Below, piece after piece: positions 8,391 to 17,640 of a DNA stretch of 22,800 nt. The first letter of the stretch is position 1. Every line of letters starts with the position of its first letter. The stretch covers positions 3,827,585 through 3,850,384 of the forward strand of contig BFEA01000016.1 in assembly GCA_003427395.1 (NCBI GenBank), given 5' to 3'. Under the pieces are notes generated by a model. The model was given only the letters and a program-made list of their open reading frames with translations, made no database searches and was not told where the DNA came from. Origin of the DNA: Chara braunii. Taxonomy: Eukaryota > Streptophyta > Charophyceae > Charales > Characeae. The position numbers and the translations under genes were made by a program.

Positions 8391-9941
8391 CTAGATCCAA
8401 GCTTGCGAGGCATATCGGGACAGTCTTTCAGAAAATGGTCCCCCTCGCACCGAAAGCAAACCTCATGGTCCTTCCTCCTCTACCACTGCCCCTCCTGGAT
8501 CCTGAGCGCTCTCCAGGGAAGGGTGGAAGGATCCACGGGGTTGACTGACCAATGGACGTCTCGTGGTAAGTTAGGTCTCTGGGCCTGAGGGGAAGTGGCA
8601 CGTCCCTTCCCTTTCCCCTTTTGGCTGGCTGAGCTCTTGCTGCTGCTGTTACCAAACTTTCCTTTAAACATTGCAACAAGATTCTCAGCCATGGCAAGAA
8701 CGGCTAGCCCAACTGCTGATGTTGCTGCAGTCTCAGTTGGAGGACTGCCACACTGAGATGCATCAGTATCAGATCCTCACTCAGCAGCCAATAGAGCGCC
8801 CTTCCTCCTACGTTGTCCCCTGGAGGAGGGCCTCCTCCTTCCATCAGAAGGTTCCTGAACCTTGAGCCGAGATTCCAAGTCCAGGGCCGCTTTGCCAAAG
8901 GACCTCCAGTCCTTATGGCCCTGAGAATACAATGCAATAGAGTAGTCTGGAGGTGCTGCACGTAGGAAGTGAGTGAGCTGGTCAGACTCACTCATCTCCA
9001 AACCGGGTGTAGCAGTCAAGCTCTCGAACAAACTGTAGAGCTTGCACAGAGAGCCCTCAAACCTACATGAGCCCAGCAACATTATCTTGTTTGCTGCTTT
9101 ACGAGCCTGCTCCCTGTCTGCGAACCGGTCTCGCAGGGCCTGCAGCAACCCTTCCACCTTCAGCTGTTGTGCCCATTTGTCCATGGGCAGATTTTGTTTT
9201 GCTGCAGAGGATGTGCACCATTTCAGTGCAGTCCTCTCCAATCGCCCCAGAATCGTTCTTACCTTTGTTACCTCTGAACAAACGAAGCTGCCAGATAGGC
9301 CTGCATCTCAGTAACCCAGTCTGAAACGTCCACCTTGGGGTCTTCCCTAGAATACATAGGAGGTGGCGTCAGCTTGGGCTGTCGCTGATCAGATGTGCCA
9401 GAGGGAGCAGAGGTAGTGGACACATGGGAACCAGCAGGTGAAGCTGGTCTACTGTGGGATGGTGAACTCGGCCTCTTGACAGGTTGGAGAGGTTGGGGAG
9501 GAGGGACCGGAAGTTGCAGATGTTGTGGAATCTGGTTGACAATGTCAGGGAAACAAGACTTGTTGTCAACTTGTTGACCTTGTGGTCGATGGCAGAGCAT
9601 TGATTCTCTACAGCGAGAATCCTTTGATCCCAGTTAGAAAAGTAGGACCTGTTGCGAGAGTCTGTCAGCAAGACTAACTCAGCAGTGTCCTTGCTATACT
9701 GACTGGAGGATCCGCTAGTGACAATTTTTCCTACATCTGTACGCAACTATCTCCTCCTCTCCTCCTTTTTGCTACCCTCCTCAGCTTCCTTCATCTCCTG
9801 TTTCAACCGCTGGACATGGGCCTCTGCCTTTTTGCGGTTTTCCTCCGCTTCAAGCAGGGCCTATTCCAAGGGGGAGAGAGGAACCGTAGGGGGGGTAACA
9901 GAAGGTTCCCCTTCCTCAACCTTCGTCTTAGCATCCGCCAT
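8387..9941 (-). pseudogene. Ty3 gag polyprotein with zinc knuckle
   Basis: Gag forms the virus-like particle and packages the RNA. The likely start is ATG at 9941-9939 (MADAKTKVEEGE). A charged coiled-coil-like stretch follows (ALLEAEENRKKAEAHV), broken by TAG at 9861 and 9747. After a shift near 9540-9600 comes a Pro/Ser-rich linker (LQLPVPPPQPLQP) and MYSREDPKVDVSDWV. After another shift near 9260-9285 comes the core retrotransposon gag domain: LKWCTSSAAKQNLPM, KVEGLLQALRDRFADREQ, GSLCKLYSLFESL. A TGA at 8777 and a TAG at 8480 follow. The end holds a Lys/Gly-rich patch and the zinc knuckle CFRCEGDHFLKDC (8420-8458). That knuckle has 13 residues, CX2CX3HX4C, one shorter than the classical CX2CX4HX4C. 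Confidence 0.92.
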
Positions 9942-10673
9942 AGTTTCTTACACCCACACAATCCAATAATTAGAGACACACTGAAACAAGGTCAGCAGAG
10001 ATTAAGATTACAATACACACATACGAATGTAATCACTGCCACCTGATGAGAAGAGACGTGGTGTAAAGGGCAGAAGAGCGCTCGGCCTCTGTAGGCCACT
10101 GAGGGTTGTTCTGGGTCAGTTTAGGGCAACACCAAACAAAACCAGATTACGATTTTACATTCACAGCCCATAACCCTCATCTGGGTGCAATCACCCCAGA
10201 ATCGCTGTCAGGTAGTCAGACGGGATGCGACCTAGGACTGTAAGTAGAAGGACCAGAATAGCGCAGAGAGTAAGTAGCGACTGATGCAATCCAGTAATCA
10301 ACCAGGATGCAGCGAATTATTGATAAAGCTATTTTTAGACTTCTACTATTGACACTGGCACTGTAGGACCCTCTATGCCCCACTATGGGTGAGGCGAAGT
10401 GCAACTATCACTATATCTGACTCAAAGCATCAAATCCAGTAGAGCGCTTTCAGACACCGACTCTATATTGAATTGCGATTTTAGGGCGACTGGCAGACTG
10501 AAATTCTGACGGGCAGAACCTAAGATATGACAAACCCTAGCTCCCCCAAGCACTGGCTATGGCCCACCATCTTCCGTCATCAGATGAGTTTCCAATATTG
10601 CGCCTGCCCTCGTGGTCCTTCCACGGAGAAGAAAACCAAAATCGAATCGGTCGCCCGGTGGCCTCGCCATCGG
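9942..10673. other. gene-free stretch upstream of the Ty3 gag
   Basis: This is where the 5' leader, primer-binding site and 5' LTR of the minus-strand element should lie. I see no clear tRNA-complementary primer site next to gag and no similarity by eye to 3558-4735. Either the 5' LTR has diverged or been lost, or the LTR is elsewhere. Open frames here are short and unrecognised. Confidence 0.4.
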
Positions 10674-10699
10674 GTGAGTTCTGAATGTGAGTTCTGAAT
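10674..10699. repeat. 13-bp tandem duplication
   Basis: GTGAGTTCTGAAT occurs twice head to tail (10674-10686 and 10687-10699), immediately before the GA microsatellite. Confidence 0.9.
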
Positions 10700-10702
10700 A
10701 TT

Positions 10703-10704
<2 letters not shown>

Positions 10705-10770
<66 letters not shown>
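10705..10770. repeat. (GA)33 microsatellite
   Basis: Sixty-six bases of perfect GA dinucleotide. The Ser-Leu frames on the opposite strand are a by-product. Confidence 0.98.
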
Positions 10771-10775
<5 letters not shown>

Positions 10776-10870
10776 TAACTTCCCAACATCGCGGCTGGCC
10801 TCTTGATACTTCCACGCACAATTCTTTCAACTCTGCCAGCAAAGACAAAAAAAAACAAAAGAACAAAATT

Positions 10871-10956
10871 CCTTGCGATTCTCTCTTTGCCCGTCACCAA
10901 AAATGGCAAAAAAAAATAAAAATACGAAAATCCTTGCAATTCTCTCTATGTCCGTC
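10871..10956. repeat. diverged 61-bp tandem duplication with A-rich spacers
   Basis: CCTTGCGATTCTCTCTTTGC and following bases at 10871-10895 recur at 10932-10956 with 22 of 25 positions matching. Each copy is preceded by an A-rich run (near 10846-10868 and 10907-10929), so the A-rich part is duplicated too. Confidence 0.8.
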
Positions 10957-11044
10957 CCTCCCTATTGGAGGAAGAGGGAAAATGACGAGAGACAAACAAG
11001 GGCAAAGAAATAATTGGTGCATCGAAAGTCAGAGAGGAGTGTGA

Positions 11045-11242
11045 AAAACAAGAGCTCTTCACGAGTACATGCAAACCTACCATCTTCGCCCAATGAAACA
11101 GTGGCTTGATGGGAACATGATGAAAGAGATGGACGACAACCTCCTGAAAGTGCAGATCTCCATCATCTACGTAAGCGTTGGTAGTTCTCAGATCATATGC
11201 AGTCGGTTTTCGGAAGCATATGATCACAAATTCGGATTTCAC
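11045..11242 (+). CDS. candidate exon fragment, unknown protein
   Basis: An open frame with balanced composition reads TRALHEYMQTYHLRPMK, QWLDGNMMKEMDDNLLKVQ and ISIIY. A strong 5' splice donor pattern, TAC|GTAAGC, follows at 11170/11171, so the coding part probably ends at 11170 although the frame stays open to a TGA at 11240. An in-frame TGA at 11042 means the 5' edge would have to be a splice acceptor, start codon (ATG 11069) or break. I do not recognise the protein. The antisense frame (98 codons) is also open, which lowers certainty. It lies about 0.5 kb upstream of the Helitron protein, so it could be a captured host fragment if the Helitron extends this far. Confidence 0.25.
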
Positions 11243-11655
11243 TGAATCGATCGATTGCTCCAGTTCAACAAATTATTGGTGTGTGCGAATTGTTTTTCGG
11301 AAAACGAAATGAAACACTTCTTTTTAATGTCATGCAAATGAATCACTACATGCTCCGGAAATCGAGCATTGATCCCCAGTTCACCGACCGAAAACTGAAG
11401 CATAGTGTTGCATTCATTAGTTCTCAAAAAAAGGAAGGAAATGTAACATTCGTCGATTGTTTTCTCTCGATTGTAAATCTATAAATTGAACTCGCTCTGA
11501 ATCTTCTCAAAATCGTGGTCTATGAATATCAGCTCCCTCTGTTTGGTGAGCGCGGCACATAATGTCCCGCAACAACCCTTCCTTCCAAACCTGACATCCA
11601 TTTCTTATGTCTCCTCTCTTTTCTTCTGTCATTTGTATTATGCACAACCGAATCA

Positions 11656-12219
11656 TTGCGTGCTGCTGCTCACAGGACAAGAGCAGGGCATGCAGAAAGA
11701 CAACGACATTACAGAGAGGCACATATTCCACGGGTTTCGCTGCGCAACAACAGTGGACGACTTCACACTGCGACCCTTATTGTTGTACACACTTTGGTTG
11801 ACACTGTCGACCTCGGAAACAGAACACCCTGCAGCCATTGTGGTGCAGAGAAATGGTTTCATGAACGCGCGTGGACCACACTTTGTTGTCGTCGAGGCAA
11901 TGTTCGGCCAACACTTTGGAAGTACCCCCCTCCTAACACAGCCGCTGACCAAATTCTCCGGTTATGGGAAGGCGATACTCCACAGACAAGATTGTTGCGA
12001 TCACGGGCACGCCAATTCAACAATGCTCTTGCACTTGCATCCCAAATCGTCCGAGAACCGCAACCACCCCCTGGACCTTGGCCTGACATGCTCAGAATCG
12101 TCGGTCAATTACACCATAATCCGGGGCCTCTTCTCCCGGACCCTAATCATCAACCCGCATTTGCACAACTGTATATATATGATCCGCAATTGATCATGAT
12201 GCAACAATTGTCTGTTTAA
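11656..12219 (+). pseudogene. Helitron RepHel N-terminal region with zinc-finger-like motif
   Basis: The frame contains LGNRTPCSHCGAEKWFHERA and then a CC pair (TTLCCRRGNV), matching the CxxCGA-ExW...CC arrangement at the N-terminus of plant Helitron proteins. After it come RLLRSRARQFNNALALAS and then HHNPGPLLPDPNHQP with AQLYIYDP, a conserved Helitron stretch. The region probably binds DNA or the transposon end; that is a family-level statement. The frame ends in TAA at 12217-12219, but the sense continues in another frame (NRFDLPPDM from about 12219), so a one-base loss near 12205-12216 is likely. The ATG at 11656 is only the first in the open frame; the authentic start could be elsewhere. 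Confidence 0.85.
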
Positions 12220-12221
12220 AT

Positions 12222-14365
12222 CGATTCGATTTACCCCCCGATATGCCGCTTGCTACAGTTCAACAAATCAAACAACTTTTGCGTAAACTTCATCGTCTTC
12301 TCTTAGTATGTAATGTTTGGGTGCATGATTTCATCACTGTTTCCAAGCTCCCTGATGATATGATACGTGACCGCCCCATTGTAATTAACCTCGATGCTCG
12401 ACCCCTAAATAAACACGATCGAAGATACAATAGACCTCAAGGTCTAAAAGAAGTATGTCTCTTGATGCATGATCAACCTATCAATCGTGAAATAGTCATA
12501 CATCGTCGTCATGACGGCGTGTTACCCATCGCCGAAACAAACCGTGCTTTCGATCCACTACATTATGTCCTCCTTTTTCCCTCTGCAGAAAACGGTTGGA
12601 CACCTGACACAAATGACGAAAATAATTCTGGCATTAGTCGAATCACTGCTCGCGAGTTTTATGCTTTCCACCTTAACACACGTGCCACTGAACGATTAAC
12701 ATTGTTCTACGCCTCACGACTCTTCCAAGAATATACATGCATGGCGTTTGCAAAAATAGAGAATGGACGCCTTTTATACAACAGGTTGCACCAAACTGAA
12801 ATTCGTGCTGACCTTTACTAAAACCTGCATGATCACTTGATGCAATATGACAACACCGAAAATGTTGGACAATGTATTATCTTACCCGAAACATTTATTG
12901 GTGGCCTGTGAGATATGTACCGCCGTTACCAAGATTCGATGGCAACTGTTCAAGAATACGGACCTTCGGATTTTTTCATTACAATCACTTGCAACTCACG
13001 ATGGCCTGAAATTCAAAACGAGCTTCTTCACAACCAACAACCCTCAGATAGACCGGATTTGCTTGCACGTGTCTTCAAAGGATATTTGCAACAACTTATT
13101 CATGACATTCACTTTTCACATATATTTGGACCAACAACTGCCCATATATACGTTATAGAATCTCAAAAATGACGACTCCCGCATGCTCATTTGGTCATCA
13201 CATTTACAAACGATCATAAAATATCAACACCAGAATATATTGACTCCATTGTTCACGCCGAAATTCTTGCAAATCCTATACTTTGTGAACTCGTGCTCGC
13301 ACATATGATTCATAACCCTTGCGGAATCCACAATCCGCAAGCTCCTTGCATGTACAATGACCGTTGTTCGCATCACTTCCCCAAAGATTTTTCAGATCGT
13401 ACAACATGGAATGAAGAAACCGGATATCCAGTCTACCGCAGACGTGCACCGAATGAAGGAGGTGCAATAATTGTTCGAGAAAACAACCAACTTAACAATT
13501 CTTGGGTTGTTCCATACAACCCTTTCCTTCTCTTACGTTATCGCTGTCATTTGAATGTTGAAATTTTCGCATTTACTGCGGCCTACCGATATATGTTCGG
13601 ATATATTATGAAAGGTCCTAATCGAGCCATGGTTGTCGAAATGACAACCACAAATGACGAAATTAAGACATTCCAAGATATGCACACAATTGGTGCAGCT
13701 GAATCATGTTGGCGCATATTCGATTTTGCTCTTTTCCAATGATATTCTGCCGTTTCTACATTACCTGACCATGTCGAAAATCGACAACGTGTATACTTCC
13801 GCCGACAGCAAGCTACACGTATCGCACAAGGACCACCACCGAAAACCGAGCTCACTGCATGGTTCAAATGAAACCTTGAACACATTAACTTCCTTGCTGA
13901 GATGAAACCTCTCTATAAAGATATGATTCGTCGCTTCCGATTCGACAAGACAAAAAAACAATGGATATTACGACATCGCTCAACAAACACAATCGGTCGA
14001 ATGCATATGATCCATTCCAATACAGCTGATACCTTATTTCTCAGAATGCTCCTTCAATCACCACATTCTCGTGGCGAAACATCATTTGAACATCTTCGAA
14101 CTGTTGGCGATGAGGTTCACCCGTCATTCCAAGCAGCATGTCGTGCACTTGGCCTCCTAAACGATAACACTCAATTTGATGTTGTCTTACGCGATGCTAT
14201 CTTCACAGCTTCTCCATCGATGGTCCGTGAACTCTATGTCCATATTGTCCTACATTGTGCACCCGCTGATCCTAACGAACTGCTTGAAACGCATTGGGAA
14301 CAAATGGCTGATGATTTCCATAGAAATCTTTGTGCTGCGAACATTCCCCCTAGAACCATCAGAAT
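12222..14365 (+). pseudogene. Helitron RepHel: Helitron-like N domain and HUH/Y2 Rep nuclease
   Basis: This is a single frame broken by TAA 12819 and TGA 12909, 13170, 13740 and 13869. The Helitron-like N domain is seen as SRLFQEYTCMAFAKIENGRL and ETEIRADLY-like sequence up to GPSDFFITITCNSRWPEI. The nuclease HUH motif is PHAHLVI (His codons 13182-13184 and 13188-13190). Further conserved blocks are GYPVYRRRAP, NSWVVPYNPFLLLRY and HLNVEIF. The two candidate catalytic tyrosines stand in YMFGYIMKG (13590-13592 and 13602-13604). Rep nicks one strand and forms a 5' phosphotyrosine link to start rolling-circle transfer. In the tyrosine motif the usual Lys before the second Tyr reads Gly. The second part (EMKPLYKDMIRRFRFD, DTLFLRMLL) is the linker to the helicase. 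Confidence 0.93.
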
Positions 14366-15951
14366 CAGCTTCTTATCGACATAGAAAATCGTCTTCAAAA
14401 AGAGGGTCATCAACTTCAAGACGTTGGTCTAACTCTGCCTCCTACCGCTGAACGAATCGAGGCCAACAATCTGGTTGAACGACCTCATCAACGAGATATT
14501 CCCCAAATCATTCACGATGAAATTTCCTTCAACAAAGAAAGTCTTCAAAACAGAGTAGCTACAAATCTGTCACTGCTTCGACCCTCGCAACACGCCATCT
14601 TTCAACGCATCGTCACCGCGGCCGAAAATAACGAACCGCTCTGTCTTTTTGTTGATGCACTCGCAGGGACGGACAAAATTTTCTGCTTCAACACGGTCTT
14701 CGCGCACATTCGAAATCAGGACCGCGTCGCATTAGTTGTTGCTTCAAGCGGCATTGCAGCTACTCTCTTACATGATAGTTGCACCTTCCACTCACGATTC
14801 AAACCTCCTCTCGCTCCGACCCCGACATCAACACTGGATATTCCAAAACAATCTGCACTTGTTAAACTCGTTCGAATGACTACTGTCATTCTTTGGGATG
14901 AAGCCCCAATGATACATAGATTCCATATTGAAGCGCTTGGCCACATACTGCAAGACATTTGCTCCTCGAATTTGCCTTTCGGCAGTAAAATTATTGTTCT
15001 TGCCGGTGACTTCCGTCAAATTCTTCCCGTCATCACAAAAGGAACACGTGCACAAACGGTCAATGCCTGCACCAAATCATCCGTATTATGGCAATGCTTT
15101 GACACCATGCGTCTCTCCGAAAATATGTGTGTGCTTACTCAGATCAACAACCCCGAAGGTCGACAGTACACTCAATGGTTACTCACACTTGAAAATGGCG
15201 AATTGCCCCCCCCCCCAAGTGCGGACATCCCTGCAATTAACCTCCCTCCTCATCTTTGCCTACATGAAGGAACTCAACAACTTATTTATTGGACATTCCC
15301 ACAACTTCAAACCAATTCTCAAAACCCGCAATGGCTTGCCGGACGTTTGATCCTGTCACCCGAAAACAAAACCGCCTCCGCACTTAATTCCATTATACTC
15401 GATCAATTTCCGGGACCTTTCCTAACATGCCTCAGCTCTGACTTGCTCCTCCCCAATGAACAATACCCCGACGTGCCTATCAATGCGCTCAATTCAATTG
15501 ACATCCCATCCCTGCCTCTTCACATCCTTCATATAAAAAAAATGCACTCGTTATGCTCTTACGAAACATCGCAATGAGAAACGGATTATGCAATGGAACA
15601 CGACTCATTGTCGATTCTATTACTAACAATAGACTTCTGCACACACAAATTTTTCCATCCCTCCAGTCGATCCTTCTCCCGCGCATTCTCCTCACAGTTA
15701 CCGACCAAACAAACCCTTTTCCTTGGCAAAAACGTCAATTCCCTATCTGCCCTGCATTTGCCATTACTATAAACAAATCGCAAGGACAATCTATTAAACA
15801 CGCAAGCATAGATCTCCAACAACAATGCTTCGCACATGGACAACTCTATGTCGCTGCATCGAGAGTTGGTGATCCCGCCCATATCTGCTTCGCACTTCAT
15901 ACAACAAATGACCAAACAACAAATATTGTGTACAAAGAAATCAGGTCATGA
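14366..15951 (+). pseudogene. Helitron RepHel: Pif1-like helicase domain
   Basis: The frame runs from QLLIDIENRLQKEGHQL to EIRS-TGA at 15951, with one shift in an A8 run at 15535-15542. Helicase motifs: motif I at 14651-14680 reads VDALAGTDKI where the family has a GPGGTGKT-type loop; motif II VILWDEAP (Asp 14897-14899, Glu 14900-14902); LAGDFRQILPV; LLRNIAMRNGLCNGTRL after the shift; and the C-terminal INKSQGQS and LYVAASRVGDP. Pif1-type helicase unwinds the donor strand during Helitron transfer. Motif I has lost the Gly before Lys (now Asp) and the Thr after it (now Ile), so ATP binding should fail. A C11 run at 15206-15216 stays in frame (GELPPPPSAD). Confidence 0.94.
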
Positions 15952-15959
15952 ACTTTGCA

Positions 15960-16876
15960 GCCGCTTACTCGCATTCCTTCTAACTACTCTCCTGGTTCCT
16001 TTTTTTCCCCCTGCAAGTTCTCCAAAAAATCCACCAAGAAACAAAAAGTCGAAGACCTCACCATCAACTGCTGCTACAGACGTCCAAGTTCCTGTTGTTT
16101 CAACATCCGACACTTCAACTTCCGTCACTGCATCTACTACTATCACAATATCTACAACATCCTTAATTTCACTTCCCCTATCTACATCATCTCTTGCAAC
16201 CTCTAATCTCTCACAGCTCGAACTGGATGGCATCACACTGAGCCAGATCCCTCTCCCATCCTCATGCCCTTCCTCATCACAAATGGCTACTTCCACCGCC
16301 ACAACCTCCAGACAGATTAGATGGGATTCTTAGTTGACTCTCCTTAATAAAGATAATATTGAACACATTATTGAACAAATTCTTTAGGAGGACTTCCTCC
16401 TGACTGACCACGCAGCTTTCTCACCACACATATACGACTTCTTTGCCATTTACAAAGATAATCATACTCGTTCTCTTCGGCGTCCGGATCCATCGCCCAA
16501 CCCCAACATCCATTACGCACGAACCAAAACTCTCTTGCTCAAAATCATCAACGACGACTACAATAGAACACCTTCCCCCCGAACGTCGCGGCCCCAATAC
16601 CAGTACGAACGCATTACCACTGCCCACCACAGACATTCCTTCATTCATTCTAAACCACCGCCCCGACAACCATTCCTCCATCCTCACAATGTGTATGAAC
16701 CCAACCCGCCCTGGTGGCTCCCACTCGAACCTTGGGGCGCCACACATGCAACGACTCTCATCCATGATATCCTTGCCTCCCGTCACACACTGGCCATCTA
16801 TAATATTCCCCACCCGCCACGTACTTTGGATCACCTCAACAACCTCATTCTTCTTCACCACCATGATATGCAGTAA
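15960..16876 (+). pseudogene. second open stretch downstream of RepHel, possible Helitron accessory gene
   Basis: A frame different from RepHel is open from before 15955 to TAA at 16874-16876, except for TAG at 16331 and TAG at 16385. The first half is Ser/Thr/Pro-rich (STSDTSTSVTAST), like a disordered linker, with a basic patch NPPRNKKSKTSP. The second half is more structured: LTLLNKDNIEHIIEQIL, EDFLLTDHAAFSPHIYDF, NPNIHYARTKTLLLKIIN, then Pro/His/Trp-rich PNPPWWLPLEPWG and DHLNNLILLHH. From about 16540 another frame is also open to 16946, so a shift may lie here. It does not look like the RPA or OTU proteins known from some Helitrons. Composition and strand match RepHel, which suggests the same element, but function is unknown. 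Confidence 0.35.
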
Positions 16877-17000
16877 CCGCTCCCACCCTTCCCTGCCTAT
16901 AGAGCCGACATTGTGCACCGGGCCGTTACATACCTCCGGGCCCTGAATCCCTCACCACCGCACTAAACCCTCTCCAACCTCCTACAACGAAAATCAACAG

Positions 17001-17310
17001 ACTACATACGAAGATGAGAGCCGCGAACAACAACGGACAAAACCAGATACGGGCAACACAACTGCGAACAAGTGCCAACCGAATTCCCGATGGAGAGATG
17101 GACAAGACATGGACAAGACTACATACGAAGAAGAGAGCCACAAACAACAACGGACAAAACCGGATACAAACAACACAGCTGCGAACAAGTGCCGCCGGCA
17201 CATGGAATCAAATACACATACGACCAGCTGAATTGTCAATGGACAGATGAACAAGACCACATACGGACAACACGGCTACGAACAAGTGCCGCCGGCCCAT
17301 GCGACAAACC
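17001..17310. repeat. degenerate tandem repeat, period 117 bp, about 2.5 copies
   Basis: ACTACATACGAAGA...AACAACGGACAAAAC...GCGAACAAGTGCC at 17001-17076 recurs at 17118-17193. Three separate anchors all give an offset of 117. A third copy begins at 17257 (ACCACATACG) and reaches CGAACAAGTGCCGCCGG at 17279 with about 42 bases missing inside. The repeat lies just downstream of the Helitron open stretches and could be part of its 3' end. Confidence 0.85.
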
Positions 17311-17398
17311 GAAATGGACACGAAGAACGACAGAGCCACAAACATGCTGATCGACATCTCTTGCCTGCTTTGCCTCTTCTATATACAGAGCCAAAACC

Positions 17399-17640
17399 GT
17401 GTACGCAGTCTTTGCTGCAAAATATAAACTTTTTTGTACAGTCTTTGCTGCAAACTGCAAACTTTTAGTGCACTTCAATCTTTTCGACCATTTCTCCATC
17501 CCCCCAATCTGTTCTCTGTACATGTTCGGTACTCCAAACTACAAACTTTTTTGTGCAGTCTTTGCTGCAAACTGCAAACTTTTTTGTATATTTCAATCTT
17601 TTCAACCATTTCTCCATCCCCCGATTCTGTTCTCTGTGCA
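17399..17640. repeat. tandem duplication, period 117-118 bp
   Basis: CAGTCTTTGCTGCAAACTGC through CAATCTTTTC, ACCATTTCTCCATCC and TCTGTTCTCTGT is present twice. Anchors at 17441/17558, 17476/17594 and 17508/17626 give offsets of 117, 118 and 118. A third partial copy of the CAGTCTTTGCTGCAA core stands at 17406. The unit is unrelated to the array at 17001-17310. Confidence 0.88.

Larger units (their letters stand above)
4736..9941 (-). mobile_element. Ty3/gypsy chromodomain LTR retrotransposon, near-complete but decayed
   Basis: The minus strand carries gag, zinc knuckle, aspartic protease, reverse transcriptase, RNase H, integrase and chromodomain in the order typical of Ty3/gypsy (not Ty1/copia, where integrase precedes RT). 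The coding span is 5.2 kb (about 1,725 codons), full length for a gag-pol. In-frame stops are at 9861 (TAG), 9747 (TAG), 8777 (TGA), 8480 (TAG), 7722 (TAG), 7671 (TAG), 7632 (TAA), 7182 (TAG), 6727 (TAG) and 5736 (TAG), giving the lowest plus coordinate of each codon. Frame shifts fall near 9540-9600, 9260-9285, 8382-8388, 6993-7000, 6668-6675 and 6643-6652. No 5' LTR or primer-binding site was recognised above 9941. The element is non-autonomous in its present state. Confidence 0.95.
11656..15951 (+). mobile_element. Helitron (rolling-circle transposon) coding core, decayed
   Basis: A RepHel protein of about 1,430 codons is readable in one direction through three frame changes (near 12205-12216, 14341-14366 and 15535-15542) and five in-frame stops (TAA 12819; TGA 12909, 13170, 13740, 13869). 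Domain order is zinc-finger-like N-terminus, Helitron-like N domain, HUH/Y2 Rep nuclease, Pif1-type helicase, which is diagnostic for autonomous Helitrons. The sense strand is poor in G and rich in A and C, unlike the neighbouring DNA. The element ends (5' TC, 3' hairpin plus CTRR) were not identified, so the true borders are wider and unknown. Confidence 0.93.

Noticed and set aside
9942-10673. Expected 5' LTR of the Ty3 element
   Set aside because: No similarity to 3558-4735 and no primer-binding site could be seen by eye; a dot-plot of the two regions would decide.
11522-12193. 223-codon plus frame overlapping the start of RepHel
   Set aside because: The overlapping frame at 11656-12219 carries the CSHCGA zinc-finger motif and other Helitron signatures, so the longer frame is a shadow.
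4767-16387. Reassigned code with TAG/TAA read as Gln, since nine of ten Ty3 stops are TAG or TAA
   Set aside because: Ordinary CAG and CAA Gln codons are abundant in the same frames, the integrase itself ends in TAG, the TAG at 7182 is not at a Gln position, the Helitron stops are mostly TGA, and catalytic sites and frames are damaged too. Decay explains everything seen.
15946-16918. Two minus-strand open frames antisense to the RepHel-downstream stretch (118 and 165 codons)
   Set aside because: They arise from the G-poor composition of the plus strand; the plus frame has the more natural sequence and follows RepHel.
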